Source: Alcanivorax sp.
GTDB taxonomy: Bacteria > Pseudomonadota > Gammaproteobacteria > Pseudomonadales > Alcanivoracaceae
Direction of reading: 5' to 3'
Length of the DNA stretch: 64,000 nucleotides
Assembly: GCF_002726155.1 (NCBI RefSeq)
Contig: NZ_PBSH01000026.1
Span: 1-64,000 of the forward strand
Part shown: in pieces, positions 17,312 through 26,788 of the stretch
Layout of the letters: each line of letters starts with the position of its first letter
Numbering within the stretch: the first letter of the stretch is position 1
Translations under genes and position numbers: made by a program
The notes under the pieces: model-generated
What the model saw: only the letters and a program-made list of their open reading frames with translations
The model's database searches: none
Told to the model about the DNA's origin: nothing

Positions 17312-18340
17312 TCACAATCGCTGGGCGGTGGCATCACAGATGTCATTCAGCGCCTTGCGGGCTGCCGGAATCACCCCGCCCATGGAAATAAATCCATGCA
17401 CCAGTTCCGGGTAATCCAGTGAGGTCACGGCGCTATCCGCTGCACGCAGTTTTTCGGCGTACTCCAGACCTTCATCCCGCAACGGATCCGTCGCGGTAAT
17501 CACAATCGCCGGGGGCTGACCGGCCAGATCCGGGTTGCGCAGGGGGGAGACGCGGTAGTCTTCGATCAGTGCCGGGTCCTGAATAAAGTGGTCACGGAAC
17601 CAGTGCAACAAGGCCAGGTCCAGCCCGAAACCCTGTCCCAACGTCTGCACGGAAGGGTGGGCCAGCGCACCGTCCGTGGTGGGGTAGATCAACACCTGCA
17701 ACGCCGGCGTTGGCAGGCCTGCCAACGCCGCCTGCTGAGAGACCACTGCGCTCATGCACCCTCCGGCACTATCACCCATCACCGCCAGACGCTGCGGGTC
17801 CAGCCCCAGCTGCGCGGTGTTGTCGAGCAACCAGCGCCAGGCCGCCAATGAATCATCCATGCCAGTTGGGGCAGGGTGCTCAGGGGCCAGCCGGTAATCC
17901 ACACTGAGCACCACCGCATTGGTGCGATCCGCAATATAGCGGCACAGCCGGTCGTACTCTTCCACGCCGCCCACGGTAAAACCGCCGCCATGGAAAAACA
18001 GAATCGCAGGCGCCACGCGCGGCGCATTGGCGGGACGATAACGGCGCACCAGAATCTGGCTGCCGTCGTCCACCGTGACCTGATGATCCACCACCACGGG
18101 GAGACGAACCGGCGCCACATCCAGCAGCGCGATCATGTCACGGTAGGTGCGCCGGGCCTGCTCAACCGTGCCTGAATCCAGAGTTGGCTTGGCGCTGCTG
18201 AGTGCCAGCAGAAAACGCAGCCGCGCATCCAGATGCGAACGACTGTGGGTTTCCAGTCCGGCAGCAAAACGCGCCAGCACCGGCCCGGGCAACGTCATCA
18301 GGGCGCGTACGGTCGCCCGCTCAAAAACAGCAGGATTCAT
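17312..18340 (-). CDS. Alpha/beta hydrolase, HSL-type carboxylesterase
   Basis: The 342-residue enzyme has the hormone-sensitive-lipase signature: oxyanion-hole FFHGGGFTVGG near residue 114, nucleophile GDSAGG near residue 190, and the catalytic Asp and His near PLRDEG and LVHGF in the C-terminal part. It would hydrolyse short or medium acyl esters in the cytoplasm; the physiological substrate is unknown. It starts at ATG 18340 with AAGGAG upstream. It is not in an obvious operon. Confidence 0.88.
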   Translation of the reverse strand: MNPAVFERATVRALMTLPGPVLARFAAGLETHSRSHLDARLRFLLALSSAKPTLDSGTVEQARRTYRDMIALLDVAPVRLPVVVDHQVTVDDGSQILVRRYRPANAPRVAPAILFFHGGGFTVGGVEEYDRLCRYIADRTNAVVLSVDYRLAPEHPAPTGMDDSLAAWRWLLDNTAQLGLDPQRLAVMGDSAGGCMSAVVSQQAALAGLPTPALQVLIYPTTDGALAHPSVQTLGQGFGLDLALLHWFRDHFIQDPALIEDYRVSPLRNPDLAGQPPAIVITATDPLRDEGLEYAEKLRAADSAVTSLDYPELVHGFISMGGVIPAARKALNDICDATAQRL

Positions 18341-18358
18341 GAGTTCTCCTTAAGTACC

Positions 18359-18424
18359 GCAACAAGCGTCACGCACCACGCTAAAATCCGTAACCGTGTT
18401 GCGTGCAGCGTGAAGCATGCCGCG
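18359..18424. repeat. Inverted repeat of GCGTCACGC / GCGTGAAGC words (family C)
   Basis: CAACAAGCGTCACGCACCACGC faces GTGTTGCGTGCAGCGTGAAGC with several mismatches. It sits between an outer-membrane protein gene and the esterase gene, both on the minus strand. Confidence 0.55.
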
Positions 18425-18427
18425 TTA

Positions 18428-19021
18428 TCAAAAATACCATTCCAGACCACCCTCAATGCCGGTGACAGTCAGGTACTCTTCATCGATGTATTGCATGTAT
18501 TCCAGGGTCAGCCCCAGATTGAATTCCGTGCGCAGGCCAATGCCCGCACCAAAGGCCAGGCTGGTGTCGTCATTGCGAGCCGTATCGTCCCGGCAGCCCT
18601 GCGCATTGCATTTACGCGTAACGGTTTTCACCTTCACATCCGCAATACCGGCAAAGCCCTGCACAAACAGGTTTTCCACATAGGGCAGGGCCACCGGAGA
18701 CTTGAACGGGAAGCGCCCAGTGGCCAGCAAGGCGCCCACGTGGTCTACGGTATAATCCACCTTGGTGCGGCTGTTTTGCGGCCGGTAGGTGTCCGGTGAT
18801 GGCCCCGTGGCCGCGCGTAGCTCCACCCCCCAGTAGGGATTAACCATGCCACCCAGACGCAGGCCAACCCCGGAGGGCGTTACCTCCCGGCTGTCATAAT
18901 CGAGATTGAGGTGCATCAGGTTACCGGCCACATAGGCGGAACGCTGATCCTGATAGTGGGCCACCGGGTCCGCCCACAGAGCGGGACTGAACAACAACCC
19001 GAAAAGCATCCAGTAACGCAT
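18428..19021 (-). CDS. Outer-membrane beta-barrel protein
   Basis: The 197-residue precursor has a signal peptide ending ALWA (about residue 17) and then alternating polar and hydrophobic strands such as SAYVAGNLMHLNLDY, GVGLRLGGMVNPYWGVELRAATG and LAFGAGIGLRTEFNLGLTLEYMQY. It ends in an aromatic residue (EWYF), the usual insertion signal for small eight-stranded porin-like barrels. A Cys pair (RKCNAQGCRDD) lies in one loop. AAAGGACGACAGGCA precedes the ATG. Function is not predictable from sequence. Confidence 0.75.
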   Translation of the reverse strand: MRYWMLFGLLFSPALWADPVAHYQDQRSAYVAGNLMHLNLDYDSREVTPSGVGLRLGGMVNPYWGVELRAATGPSPDTYRPQNSRTKVDYTVDHVGALLATGRFPFKSPVALPYVENLFVQGFAGIADVKVKTVTRKCNAQGCRDDTARNDDTSLAFGAGIGLRTEFNLGLTLEYMQYIDEEYLTVTGIEGGLEWYF

Positions 19022-19151
19022 TGCCTGTCGTCCTTTTTGTTATTGTTGGGATTATGCGCTTTGCTGATGCGCACCGACGGCCTGTTATACCATTGCCCGC
19101 GTGCAGAGTCTGGTCATCTGCGGCCTTTTTTCATCAAGCAAGAGGATTGTG

Positions 19152-20069
19152 ATGTCGGTCTACACCCCGCTCAGCCACGCCCAGTTGGCAGACGTGCTGA
19201 CGCCGTTCGGTTTCCAGCTGCGTGATTACCACGCCGCCAGCCACGGCATCGAGAACAGCACCTTCCTGATCGAGGCCCGTGATCGCCATGGTCAGCCCAG
19301 CCCGCTGGTCCTCACTGTATTCGAATCGCTGGACCCAACAGCCCTGGCGCCGTATCTGACCCTGCTGGAACATCTGGCGGAGCAGCACCTGCCGGTCCCC
19401 GCGCCGCTGCCGGATACCAACGGCAAGGACCAGATTACCGTGGCAGGCAAACCCGCCGTGCTGATGCCCCGGCTACCTGGCCAACACGATTTTGCCGTGG
19501 ATGCGGATCGCTGCCGCCAGGTGGGCACCCTGCTGGCCCGGCTACACGCCAGCGACACCTCTCCACTGGCCCCACTGCCCAGCGAGCGCGACCGTCTGCG
19601 CGGCTTCACCGCTCACCTGGATAAACTGCCCGCTGCCGACCGCGACACCGCCGCCGCCCTGCTGCACGACTGGCTGGCCCAGCCCGCCGGCAGCACCCTG
19701 ATCCACGGCGACCTGTTTCGCGACAATCTGTTATGGCAAGACGGGCAGATCAGCGCCCTGCTGGATTTCTACAACGCCTGCCTGGACCATCCGGAATACG
19801 ACCTGGCCGTGGCGCTCAACGATTGGTGTGTGGACGCCCATGGCCAGATCGAACCCGAGCGGGAACAGGCGCTGCTGTCTGCCTACCGGGAACAGGGCCG
19901 CAGCGTGGACCACAGCCGCCTGTGCGAAGCGCTGGCCGTGGCCGCGCTGCGATTCTGGTTATCGCGCCTGGCCGGCCCGGTGTCCGACGACAGCGAAGGG
20001 CAGGGCAGCAAGGACCCGGAGGAGTTTGCGCGGATTTATCGGCAGCGGCTGAAGGCGTTAACGGTTTAA
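19152..20069 (+). CDS. thrB: Homoserine kinase, Pseudomonas (APH-fold) type
   Basis: This enzyme phosphorylates homoserine in threonine synthesis. The 305-residue protein is the aminoglycoside-phosphotransferase-like ThrB of Pseudomonas rather than the GHMP type: it opens MSVYTPLSHAQLADVL, shows LIHGDLFRDNLLW (catalytic loop) and LLDFYNACLDHPEYDLAVALNDWC (metal-binding region). An AGAGG site precedes the ATG at 19152. In Pseudomonas thrB also lies near the znu genes, as here. Confidence 0.9.
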   Translation: MSVYTPLSHAQLADVLTPFGFQLRDYHAASHGIENSTFLIEARDRHGQPSPLVLTVFESLDPTALAPYLTLLEHLAEQHLPVPAPLPDTNGKDQITVAGKPAVLMPRLPGQHDFAVDADRCRQVGTLLARLHASDTSPLAPLPSERDRLRGFTAHLDKLPAADRDTAAALLHDWLAQPAGSTLIHGDLFRDNLLWQDGQISALLDFYNACLDHPEYDLAVALNDWCVDAHGQIEPEREQALLSAYREQGRSVDHSRLCEALAVAALRFWLSRLAGPVSDDSEGQGSKDPEEFARIYRQRLKALTV

Positions 20070-20086
20070 GAAACAGTTAAAAGTGT

Positions 20087-20162
20087 AAAGTTCAAAGTTG
20101 AAAGGCGCGGGCACAGCCTTCGATGCTGCAATGGCCTTCCTCGCGTTTGAACTTTCAACTTT
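20087..20162. repeat. Inverted repeat of AAAGTTC / AAAGTTG words (family C)
   Basis: AAAGTTCAAAGTTGAAAG on the left faces TTTGAACTTTCAACTTTCC on the right, with pairing offset by word swaps. It sits between the convergent thrB and cellulase-like genes and probably terminates both. Confidence 0.65.
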
Positions 20163-20172
20163 CCGCTCCACC

Positions 20173-21276
20173 CTAACTTGCGCCAGACAGAATCAGATGA
20201 TTCAGGTGCGCCAGGTATTCCTCTTCCTGCCATAACCAGGGGTAGCTGGGGCACGCCAGCGAGGTGGGCGTCAGCGCTTCCACGCCCTGGGTCAGGGCAT
20301 TGACCACCATCATTTCATGCAAGTCCGCCCACCCTGTGGGCAGCTTGCGCAAACCCTGTGGCTGGCGCACAAAGCCTTCGCTGATCACCGGTTGCAGGCG
20401 GCGCAGCCGGGTGAATGCCATACGCCTCTGCAACTGGTCTTCCAGCCGCCGCTGCCAATGCATGCCACCGGCGTCCAGCAACAGCTGCTTCATGGGATTG
20501 GCCAGCTTGCCCAGCAGGCCGGCGGCCGGCATGGCCTCACCACTGGCCAGCCGGTAGCGGGGGTCATCATCCAGCCACAAACTGAAATCGAGGAAATCCA
20601 GCTCACTGGTATCCAGCTGCCGCAGCTGCTCACTGAGCGCCGCCGTGGTGCTCAGCCCCACGGGCACAGACGGAAACAGGGCGTGCAAGGCGCGGGGAAT
20701 ATCGCGCAGATACTCTTCCAGACGTTCACTGGACGCAGGGGACCAGTGCGACGGCAGTGACCGTTCCGGGGAGCGCCGGAACACGCGCCGGGCGACCCCG
20801 TGGGCGTGAGGCAACGACGGAAATTGGTAGCAGAAATCCAGCCCCGCCACGTCACCCAGATACCCCCACTGCTCCACCAGCGACAGGGTTTCACTCCACA
20901 CCGCGACAAAATCTTCCGGGCGACGCACAAAGGAACGGCGCGCGCGGCTGTCGTTGATAAAACGGCTGCTGAACCAGACCTTGAAGCCACGCTCATGGGC
21001 CGACTGCAGTAACTGCTGAAGCTGATGACGGATTTTCACTTCCACCGCTGGCGCGCCCTGGGGCATCAGCTCGCAACGGTCCATGTGGATACCGTTTTCC
21101 GGGGTGGCGATCAGGTGGGGGCAGGGGTCCAGGCGCAGGGTATTGAAGCCCCGCCGCTCGGTCTCATCCAGCACGCGCTCCAACGAAGCATAGGCGCCAT
21201 CGCGAATATCGCGCTGCAGCAGCCAGGATATATCCCAGCAGGCCATCGCCAATGGTTGTGCATCGTGTTGCGCCAT
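20173..21276 (-). CDS. Cellulase-like (TIM-barrel) family protein
   Basis: The 367-residue protein has the layout of the cellulase-like family (PF12876): an N-terminal MACWDISWLLQRD, RGFNTLRLDPCPHLI, FKVWFSSRFIND and a central GLDFCYQFP, arranged like strands of a glycosidase barrel. The usual paired catalytic Glu residues of GH5 enzymes are not obvious. No signal peptide is visible, so it should be cytoplasmic. Its true activity is unknown. It starts at ATG 21276. Confidence 0.6.
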   Translation of the reverse strand: MAQHDAQPLAMACWDISWLLQRDIRDGAYASLERVLDETERRGFNTLRLDPCPHLIATPENGIHMDRCELMPQGAPAVEVKIRHQLQQLLQSAHERGFKVWFSSRFINDSRARRSFVRRPEDFVAVWSETLSLVEQWGYLGDVAGLDFCYQFPSLPHAHGVARRVFRRSPERSLPSHWSPASSERLEEYLRDIPRALHALFPSVPVGLSTTAALSEQLRQLDTSELDFLDFSLWLDDDPRYRLASGEAMPAAGLLGKLANPMKQLLLDAGGMHWQRRLEDQLQRRMAFTRLRRLQPVISEGFVRQPQGLRKLPTGWADLHEMMVVNALTQGVEALTPTSLACPSYPWLWQEEEYLAHLNHLILSGAS

Positions 21277-21455
21277 GCAGGTCTTACCGCCTTTTTAGAT
21301 CAAGCGCATCAGCATACCCGTTTCGGAGGTTGCCTCAATGGCTCTACACCCTGTCACCCGCGTATTGACCCGCCTTGACACTCAAGGCCCCCATAAAAAC
21401 GCTCAAAAGTGCGAACCGATTCCCCCTTCTCCCCGGGAGCGCTATTATCAATGCC

Positions 21456-21806
21456 ATGAAAACAATACTGACAACACTGATTCTGGCCCCGGGCCTGGCC
21501 TGGGCGGCCGAGCAACTGCCGGACACCGCGCCGCCGGACGATGCGGCCCCGCAAACCCGGGGAAAAGGCCCCGCCCACCCCATGGATGGCGAGGAGATGG
21601 ATTCCCTGTACCTGCAATCACCGGTGGAGCTGGATACCAGCGACGAAAGCCGAGGGCTCAATGCCCTGAGTGCAGAAGCGCGCTATCTGGAAAACGAACA
21701 GCAGGAGATGCGCCAGCGGCAGGCCGAAACCGTGCGCCCGGCAACAGTGCCAGACAATACCCCGCCACCCGCACCGCCCAACCTGATCCCGATACGCGAC
21801 CTGTAA
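21456..21806 (+). CDS. Small exported protein, function unknown
   Basis: The 116-residue protein has a signal peptide MKTILTTLILAPGLAWAAE (cleavage about residue 17-18), then a Pro-rich acidic segment, a helical stretch rich in Glu and Gln (LSAEARYLENEQQEMRQRQAE), and a Pro-rich tail. A longer in-frame start at 21375 adds a non-signal extension and is less likely. I see no conserved family. It lies between a cellulase-like gene and znuA. Confidence 0.55.
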   Translation: MKTILTTLILAPGLAWAAEQLPDTAPPDDAAPQTRGKGPAHPMDGEEMDSLYLQSPVELDTSDESRGLNALSAEARYLENEQQEMRQRQAETVRPATVPDNTPPPAPPNLIPIRDL

Positions 21807-21850
21807 AGTGGCCCACTGTCACCCGGCCTCGCATAAGGGCTGACTGGGAC

Positions 21851-22723
21851 TCAGCCCTGATCGGCCGCCCGCAGACACTGGGCGAAACCGGCGCTGAGCT
21901 CCGCCAACCAGGGCAGGTATTCCTGTTGCGAGGAATCACGACCCAACGGGTCCTGGGGCTGGACATAACAGTCCGGGCACAAACGCTTGAGCAAGCCGGC
22001 CCGCGCCTCCGGTTCCTGCAGCGCGCAGCGTACCTGCTGATCACGCACCTGCCCGGCCAGGGTAACGAAACGCCGGCTGCCCGGCCCCGCATCCAGCTGT
22101 TCCGACACCACCAACGGCTCCGCCAACCCCAGGCTCTCGCTCAGGTAGCCCCAGGGCTGGTGATAGCTAAGCCAGGGCACCCGGGCCAGCGACGCCAGCT
22201 GCGCGCGCTCCGCCTGCAACTGATTCGCGGCCGCCTGCTGCCACTGCTGCGGCTGGCCCGGCTGCAACCCCGCCGGAAAACGTTGGCCCACCGCCCCCGC
22301 CAGTAGCGCCATATTATCCACGGACAACCACAGGTGTGGGTCAGTGGTGGCGTCATGGCCGGGGTGCTCATCATGGTCATGACCCTCATGATGATCGTGT
22401 CCGCCATTGCGTCGGTGTACGCCTTCCAATCCCAGCAAGGCCACCGATGGCCCTTGGCGACGAGCCACCAGTGGTGCCAGTGGCGCTTCCACTCCGGCCC
22501 CCAGCCACACCATCAGATCGGCCTGCTGAACGGCCAGAGCCTGCCGGGGGGAGAGCGCCAGCTGATGCGGATTCTGGTTGGCCTGCAACAAGGTCGTTAC
22601 CGTAACGCTATCGTCGTAAAGACTGCGCAGCACCTTGGCCAGCGGCTCCACACTGGCCACCACCGTCTGACTCATTGCCGGAGCACTGAGTACCATCAAC
22701 ATTACCAACCACAAACTGCGCAT
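21851..22723 (-). CDS. znuA: Periplasmic zinc-binding protein ZnuA
   Basis: ZnuA binds zinc in the periplasm for the ZnuBC importer. The 290-residue precursor has a signal peptide (SAPAMSQ), the metal-binding NPHQ near residue 58, a His/Asp-rich loop HDHHEGHDHDEHPGHD near 120, then DPHLWLS, and YHQPWGY further on, the usual His ligands of cluster A-I proteins. GAGGAAGTG precedes the ATG at 22723. It is divergent from znuCB. No Zur box was recognised in the gap. Confidence 0.92.
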   Translation of the reverse strand: MRSLWLVMLMVLSAPAMSQTVVASVEPLAKVLRSLYDDSVTVTTLLQANQNPHQLALSPRQALAVQQADLMVWLGAGVEAPLAPLVARRQGPSVALLGLEGVHRRNGGHDHHEGHDHDEHPGHDATTDPHLWLSVDNMALLAGAVGQRFPAGLQPGQPQQWQQAAANQLQAERAQLASLARVPWLSYHQPWGYLSESLGLAEPLVVSEQLDAGPGSRRFVTLAGQVRDQQVRCALQEPEARAGLLKRLCPDCYVQPQDPLGRDSSQQEYLPWLAELSAGFAQCLRAADQG

Positions 22724-22744
22724 CACTTCCTCAAATAGCCCCCT

Positions 22745-22906
22745 GCAGGAGCGTCGCTGGCGGCGCGATACGATAGATGCAGTATCGAGTTGCGAGAAGC
22801 GAGTTTCGAAAGGCAAACCTCAAACAGGGGGAAAGCCCGATGATTTTCGCTTCTCGTTACTCATTACTCGTCACTGGGTTTATCGCGTCGCTGGCGGCGC
22901 CCCTAC
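22745..22906. repeat. Composite repeat: family C inverted repeat nested inside family B halves
   Basis: The outer halves are GCAGGAGCGTCGCTGGCGGC (22745-22764) and a second copy of CGTCGCTGGCGGCGC before CCCTAC (to 22906). Between them (22782-22875) lies an inverted repeat of GAGTTGCGAG / CTCGTTACTC words like those at 26789, 36336 and 37441. This fills most of the znuA-znuC divergent gap. Confidence 0.6.
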
Positions 22907-22977
22907 AGCAAGCCTGCTTCGTGCAGGCGACAGAGCGGCAGTATATCATTGCGCCTTTGTACTTCGGGCCCTTTCTT

Positions 22978-23790
22978 ATGTCAGAACCTCTTGTCACGGT
23001 GCAGTCGGTGTCCGTCACCCTCGGCGGCAATGCCGTGCTCTCTGACGTCAGCCTGACCCTGGCGCCCGGTCGCATCACCACACTGATCGGCCCCAACGGG
23101 GCCGGCAAGAGCACTCTGGCGCGGCTAGTGCTGGGGCTGGTGCAACCGGATAACGGCAACGGCAGCGGTGGCACCGTCAGCCGCCGCAAGGGCCTGCGGG
23201 TGGGCTACATGCCCCAGCACATCAAGGTTGATGACAGCCTGCCACTCACCGTGGACCGTTTTTTGTGGCTGGCCGCACCGGGGCCTACGGCCTCCCGGCG
23301 GGCCGCGCTGGAGCGGGCCGGGGTGGCACATCTGCGCCGGCGCGGTGTACAGCAGTTGTCCGGCGGCGAGATGCAGCGGGTATTGCTGGCCCGGGCCCTG
23401 CTGCGCAAACCGGACCTGCTGGTGCTGGACGAACCGGCCCAGGGCGTGGACGTGGCCGGGCAGAACGCTCTCTATGGCCTGCTCAAAACGGTGCGAGACG
23501 AATTGGGCTGCGCCATTCTGCTGATCTCCCACGACCTGCATCTGGTCATGGCCGCCACCGACGAGGTGATCTGCCTGCAGCGCCATGTCTGCTGTTCCGG
23601 CAGCCCGGAGTCAGTGAGCCGGGACCCGGCCTACCACGAGCTGTTCGGCCCCGGCGCCGGCACCCCGAACCTGGCGCTGTATACCCACGATCATGATCAC
23701 GACCATGACCTGCACGGCAACGCCACCCATTCTCACGAGCACAGCCACAGCCATCACCACGACCACGACGGGCCCTGTAACCATGATTGA
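22978..23790 (+). CDS. znuC: Zinc ABC transporter ATPase ZnuC
   Basis: ZnuC powers zinc import. The 270-residue protein has Walker [10 protein letters not shown] near residue 42, signature LSGGEMQR near 123, Walker [13 protein letters not shown] near 145 and the H-loop SHDLH near 183. The C-terminus is a His/Asp tail with about 14 His in 40 residues (THDHDHDHD...HSHHHDHD), longer than in the E. coli protein as I recall it, and likely a zinc sensor or buffer. I place the start at 22978; the longer frame upstream runs through the repeat. The stop overlaps znuB by 8 bp. Confidence 0.92.
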   Translation: MSEPLVTVQSVSVTLGGNAVLSDVSLTLAPGRITTLIGPNGAGKSTLARLVLGLVQPDNGNGSGGTVSRRKGLRVGYMPQHIKVDDSLPLTVDRFLWLAAPGPTASRRAALERAGVAHLRRRGVQQLSGGEMQRVLLARALLRKPDLLVLDEPAQGVDVAGQNALYGLLKTVRDELGCAILLISHDLHLVMAATDEVICLQRHVCCSGSPESVSRDPAYHELFGPGAGTPNLALYTHDHDHDHDLHGNATHSHEHSHSHHHDHDGPCNHD

Positions 23791-24565
23791 ACTGTTACTG
23801 CCGCCGCTGCTGGCAGGGCTCGCCGTGGCCCTGGTTTCCGGCCCCATGGGCGCCTTTGTGGTGTGGCGGCGCATGGCGTTTTTCGGCGACACCCTGGCCC
23901 ACGGCGCGCTCTTGGGCGCGGCATTGGGGCTGGCCCTGGATATCAGCCTGTACGTGGCTGTGGTGGCGGTGTGCCTGGGGCTTGCCGCTGCACTCAGCGG
24001 CCTGCAACGGCAACGGCAACTGGCCGGTGACACCCTGCTGGGCATTGTCGCCCACACCACCCTGGCGCTGGGGGTGATTGCCATCAGCCTGCAAACCGGT
24101 ATCCAGGTGGACTTGTTCGCCTATCTGTTCGGGGACCTGCTGGCCGTGGGCTGGCAGGATGTGATTGGCCTGTGGGTGGGCGCCATCGTCATCTTGCTGC
24201 TGATGCTATGGCAATGGCGGGCATTGCTGAGTATTACCGTCAACGAAGAACTGGCCCAGGTGGAAGGCATCGCGGTGCAGCGCACCCGGTTACTGCTGAT
24301 GCTGTTGCTGGCCTTGCTGATTGCCGGCGCCATTCGCACCGTGGGCGTGCTGCTGATTACCTCGCTGCTGGTGATTCCCGCTGCCAGCGCTCGCCGCCTG
24401 ACCCACACCCCGGCGCAGATGGCCGCCGTGGCCAGCGTGCTGGGCACCGCATCAGTGCTGGCCGGGCTGGCGGTGAGCTGGTTCGCCAATACCCCGGTGG
24501 GGCCGTCTATCGTGGTGGCCGCCAGCAGTTTGTTTGTGCTGACGTTGCTGCGCAAACCCGCCTGA
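23783..24565 (+). CDS. znuB: Zinc ABC transporter permease ZnuB
   Basis: The 260-residue membrane protein has seven to eight helices and family segments [26 protein letters not shown] near the N-terminus and [20 protein letters not shown] in the middle, typical of ABC-3 metal permeases. It forms the channel of the ZnuABC importer. Its ATG lies inside the end of znuC, so translation is coupled. Confidence 0.92.
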   Translation: MIELLLPPLLAGLAVALVSGPMGAFVVWRRMAFFGDTLAHGALLGAALGLALDISLYVAVVAVCLGLAAALSGLQRQRQLAGDTLLGIVAHTTLALGVIAISLQTGIQVDLFAYLFGDLLAVGWQDVIGLWVGAIVILLLMLWQWRALLSITVNEELAQVEGIAVQRTRLLLMLLLALLIAGAIRTVGVLLITSLLVIPAASARRLTHTPAQMAAVASVLGTASVLAGLAVSWFANTPVGPSIVVAASSLFVLTLLRKPA

Positions 24566-24634
24566 CGGTTTCTCTCTGGACCTGTCGCGACCAGACATGC
24601 CTGATCGCCCTTCGGTCGATGCCGTGCTGCGCAC

Positions 24635-24662
24635 GGTTCGCCCCCTGGAAGGGAGCTCCTAC
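24635..24662. repeat. Single half of a family B repeat
   Basis: GGTTCGCCCCCTGGAAGGGA followed by GCTCCTAC matches, with two changes, the right arm of the repeat at 43331-43358. No full left arm is seen, so this is a solo copy between znuB and the MATE gene. Confidence 0.55.
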
Positions 24663-24696
24663 AGCGGCTTCGTTAAAAGGTTTTTCCGGAGTTTGA

Positions 24697-25995
24697 ATGA
24701 ATCTGACCCTTAACCAACGCATCTGGATGCTGGCCTGGCCGTTGTTGCTGTCGAACCTGACCGCACCGCTGCTGGGGCTAGTGGATACGGCGGTGGTGGG
24801 GCACCTGGATCATCCCCGCTATCTGGCCGCCGTGGCGCTGGGCAGCAACTTTTTCATGTTCCTGTATTTCTCCTTCAACTTCCTGCGCATGGGCACCACC
24901 GGCTTTGCCTCGCAAGCACGGGGCGGGGAACGGGACACCCGGGTGGTATTACTGCGTGGCTTGCTGCTGTCTGCGTTACTCGGGCTGGGATTGATTCTGT
25001 TGTCACCGCTGCTGCGCGATACCGGCCTGTGGTTACTGGGTGGCAGTGACGCCGTACAACACCTGGCGCAGGATTACATCAACATCCGCATTCTTGGCGC
25101 CCCCGCCGCGCTGGCCAACTTCGCCCTGATCGGCTTCGCCATCGGCACCCACAACACCCGCGTTCCCCTGAAGATGACCGTGCTGATGCACAGCACCAAC
25201 GCCTTACTCGATGTGCTGTTGGTGCAGGTCTGGCATCTGGATGTGCGCGGCGTGGCCATCGCCAGCGCCTGTGCGGAGTATGTGGGCCTGGCCGGCGGGC
25301 TGTTCTGGCTACGTGCCGCCCTGCGCCCACCTGCCAACCGGGAAACCCTGTGGCAGCCGTCGGCGATTCTGGCGTTGATGGCGGTAAATCGGGATATCTT
25401 CATCCGCAGCCTGGCGCTGCTCACCTGCTTCTTTTTCTTCACCGCCCAGGGGGCCCGACTCGGCGATGCGACGCTGGCGGCCAATGCGGTATTGATTACT
25501 TTCTTGCTGTTGCTCAGCAACCTGCTGGATGGCTTTGCCAATGCCGCCGAGGCACTGGTCGGCGAGGCCCACGGGCAACGCGATCGCTCAGCCCTCCAGG
25601 CCGCAGTGCGCGCCACCGGCCGCTGGACCGTGGGCTGCGCGGCGTTGGCGATGCTGGTTTTTGCGCTGGGGGGCGTGCCGTTGATTCACTTGCTCACCGA
25701 CCTGCCATCGATCCGCGATACGGCGGTGGCCTATCTTCCCTGGATGCTGCTATTGCCGCTCACCGCCAGTGCCGGCTTCTGGCTGGATGGCATTTTTGTC
25801 GGCGCCACCTGGGGGGCCGCCATGCGCAACACCATGTTGGTCGCCATGGGGCTGTTCTTTACGCTATGGGCGCTGACACGGGGCTGGGATAACCATGGCC
25901 TGTGGCTGACCATGAACGGCTTTATGGCCGGGCGGGGCATCTTGATGGGTTGGGTGCTGTGGCGTCGCACCACAGCACCCAGGCATACCGGTTAA
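24697..25995 (+). CDS. MATE-family efflux transporter (DinF-like)
   Basis: The 432-residue protein has about 12 transmembrane helices. The opening LAWPLLLSNLTAPLLGLVDTAVVGHL and the RMGTTGFASQA motif are those of the DinF branch of MATE drug/sodium antiporters. CGGAG precedes the ATG at 24697. DinF in E. coli helps with oxidative and bile-salt stress; the substrate here is unknown. It follows znuB across a gap with a repeat and is probably a separate unit. Confidence 0.85.
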   Translation: MNLTLNQRIWMLAWPLLLSNLTAPLLGLVDTAVVGHLDHPRYLAAVALGSNFFMFLYFSFNFLRMGTTGFASQARGGERDTRVVLLRGLLLSALLGLGLILLSPLLRDTGLWLLGGSDAVQHLAQDYINIRILGAPAALANFALIGFAIGTHNTRVPLKMTVLMHSTNALLDVLLVQVWHLDVRGVAIASACAEYVGLAGGLFWLRAALRPPANRETLWQPSAILALMAVNRDIFIRSLALLTCFFFFTAQGARLGDATLAANAVLITFLLLLSNLLDGFANAAEALVGEAHGQRDRSALQAAVRATGRWTVGCAALAMLVFALGGVPLIHLLTDLPSIRDTAVAYLPWMLLLPLTASAGFWLDGIFVGATWGAAMRNTMLVAMGLFFTLWALTRGWDNHGLWLTMNGFMAGRGILMGWVLWRRTTAPRHTG

Positions 25996-26004
25996 CGCGA
26001 TACC

Positions 26005-26646
26005 CTAACGCTTCAGGGCACCATCACGGTCGAGCTTGCTGACCACGCTCTTGGCATAGCCTTCCGCACCGCTCTTCAGATTATAAGGATTCATGCTGCG
26101 GGACTGGGCCTGCCACACCGGCTTTTCCGTCTCGACGTTGTAGAGCTGGGTTTGCAGGTAGTAGTCCGTCGCATTCTGGTAGTACCCCGGCTGGTACACA
26201 GCGCTGTAGCTATAGCCGACGTAGGGGCCATAGCCAAGATACATGGGCGCAGAGGCCATGGGCAGGTAATCCACCGTGGGCGGCATGTATTCATCACGCT
26301 CCTGGCTCTTCAGCAGCGTCACCACCATGACACCATCAGCGCCACTGTCTTTCACCGCTTGCTCGACCTTGCCCCGGAAATCCGCCGCCTGCTGGTTAGC
26401 TGCCGGCAACGTGGCGCTACCGAGGGTCGCCTCGACCTTGCGCTTGGCCAGGCTCTTCTTCACTTGTTGTTCCACCGCCGCAGAGGCCACTGCATTCTCT
26501 GACAGCACCAGCACGTACAGGTGCGCAAAGCTCGGCCGTGCTTCGCCGGTTTTGGTTTGCCAGGTGGAATTGGTTTCGGTGGTGGTGGCACAGGCCGCCA
26601 GCAACAGTACCGCACAGAAAACAAAGGCACGTTGAACCATCTGCAT
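26005..26646 (-). CDS. DUF4136-like lipoprotein
   Basis: The 213-residue precursor has lipobox LLLAACATT with Cys about residue 19. The mature part contains SFAHLYVLVLSENAVASAAVEQQVKKSLAKR and GADGVMVVTLL, a pattern of small outer-membrane lipoproteins that bundle with other stress proteins, followed by a Tyr-rich segment (YLGYGPYVGYSYSAVYQPGYY). AAGGATTTCCC precedes the ATG at 26646. Its role is unknown. Confidence 0.7.
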   Translation of the reverse strand: MQMVQRAFVFCAVLLLAACATTTETNSTWQTKTGEARPSFAHLYVLVLSENAVASAAVEQQVKKSLAKRKVEATLGSATLPAANQQAADFRGKVEQAVKDSGADGVMVVTLLKSQERDEYMPPTVDYLPMASAPMYLGYGPYVGYSYSAVYQPGYYQNATDYYLQTQLYNVETEKPVWQAQSRSMNPYNLKSGAEGYAKSVVSKLDRDGALKR

Positions 26647-26788
26647 GGGAAATCCTTCGATATGCAAAGTAAAGTGCTGACAGAGTAAGGCGTTTTACGC
26701 ACAGAGGCCACAGCGAAAAGCGCCGCGCCAGCGGAATATCAGTGGCCGCGACAGAAACGCAGCCTGGTCGCTATTGCTAGGTGGAGGG

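Noticed and set aside
23693..23782. Longer znuB start
   Set aside because: It would translate the His-codon region of znuC in another frame as a Thr run; the ATG at 23783 fits the family and overlap.
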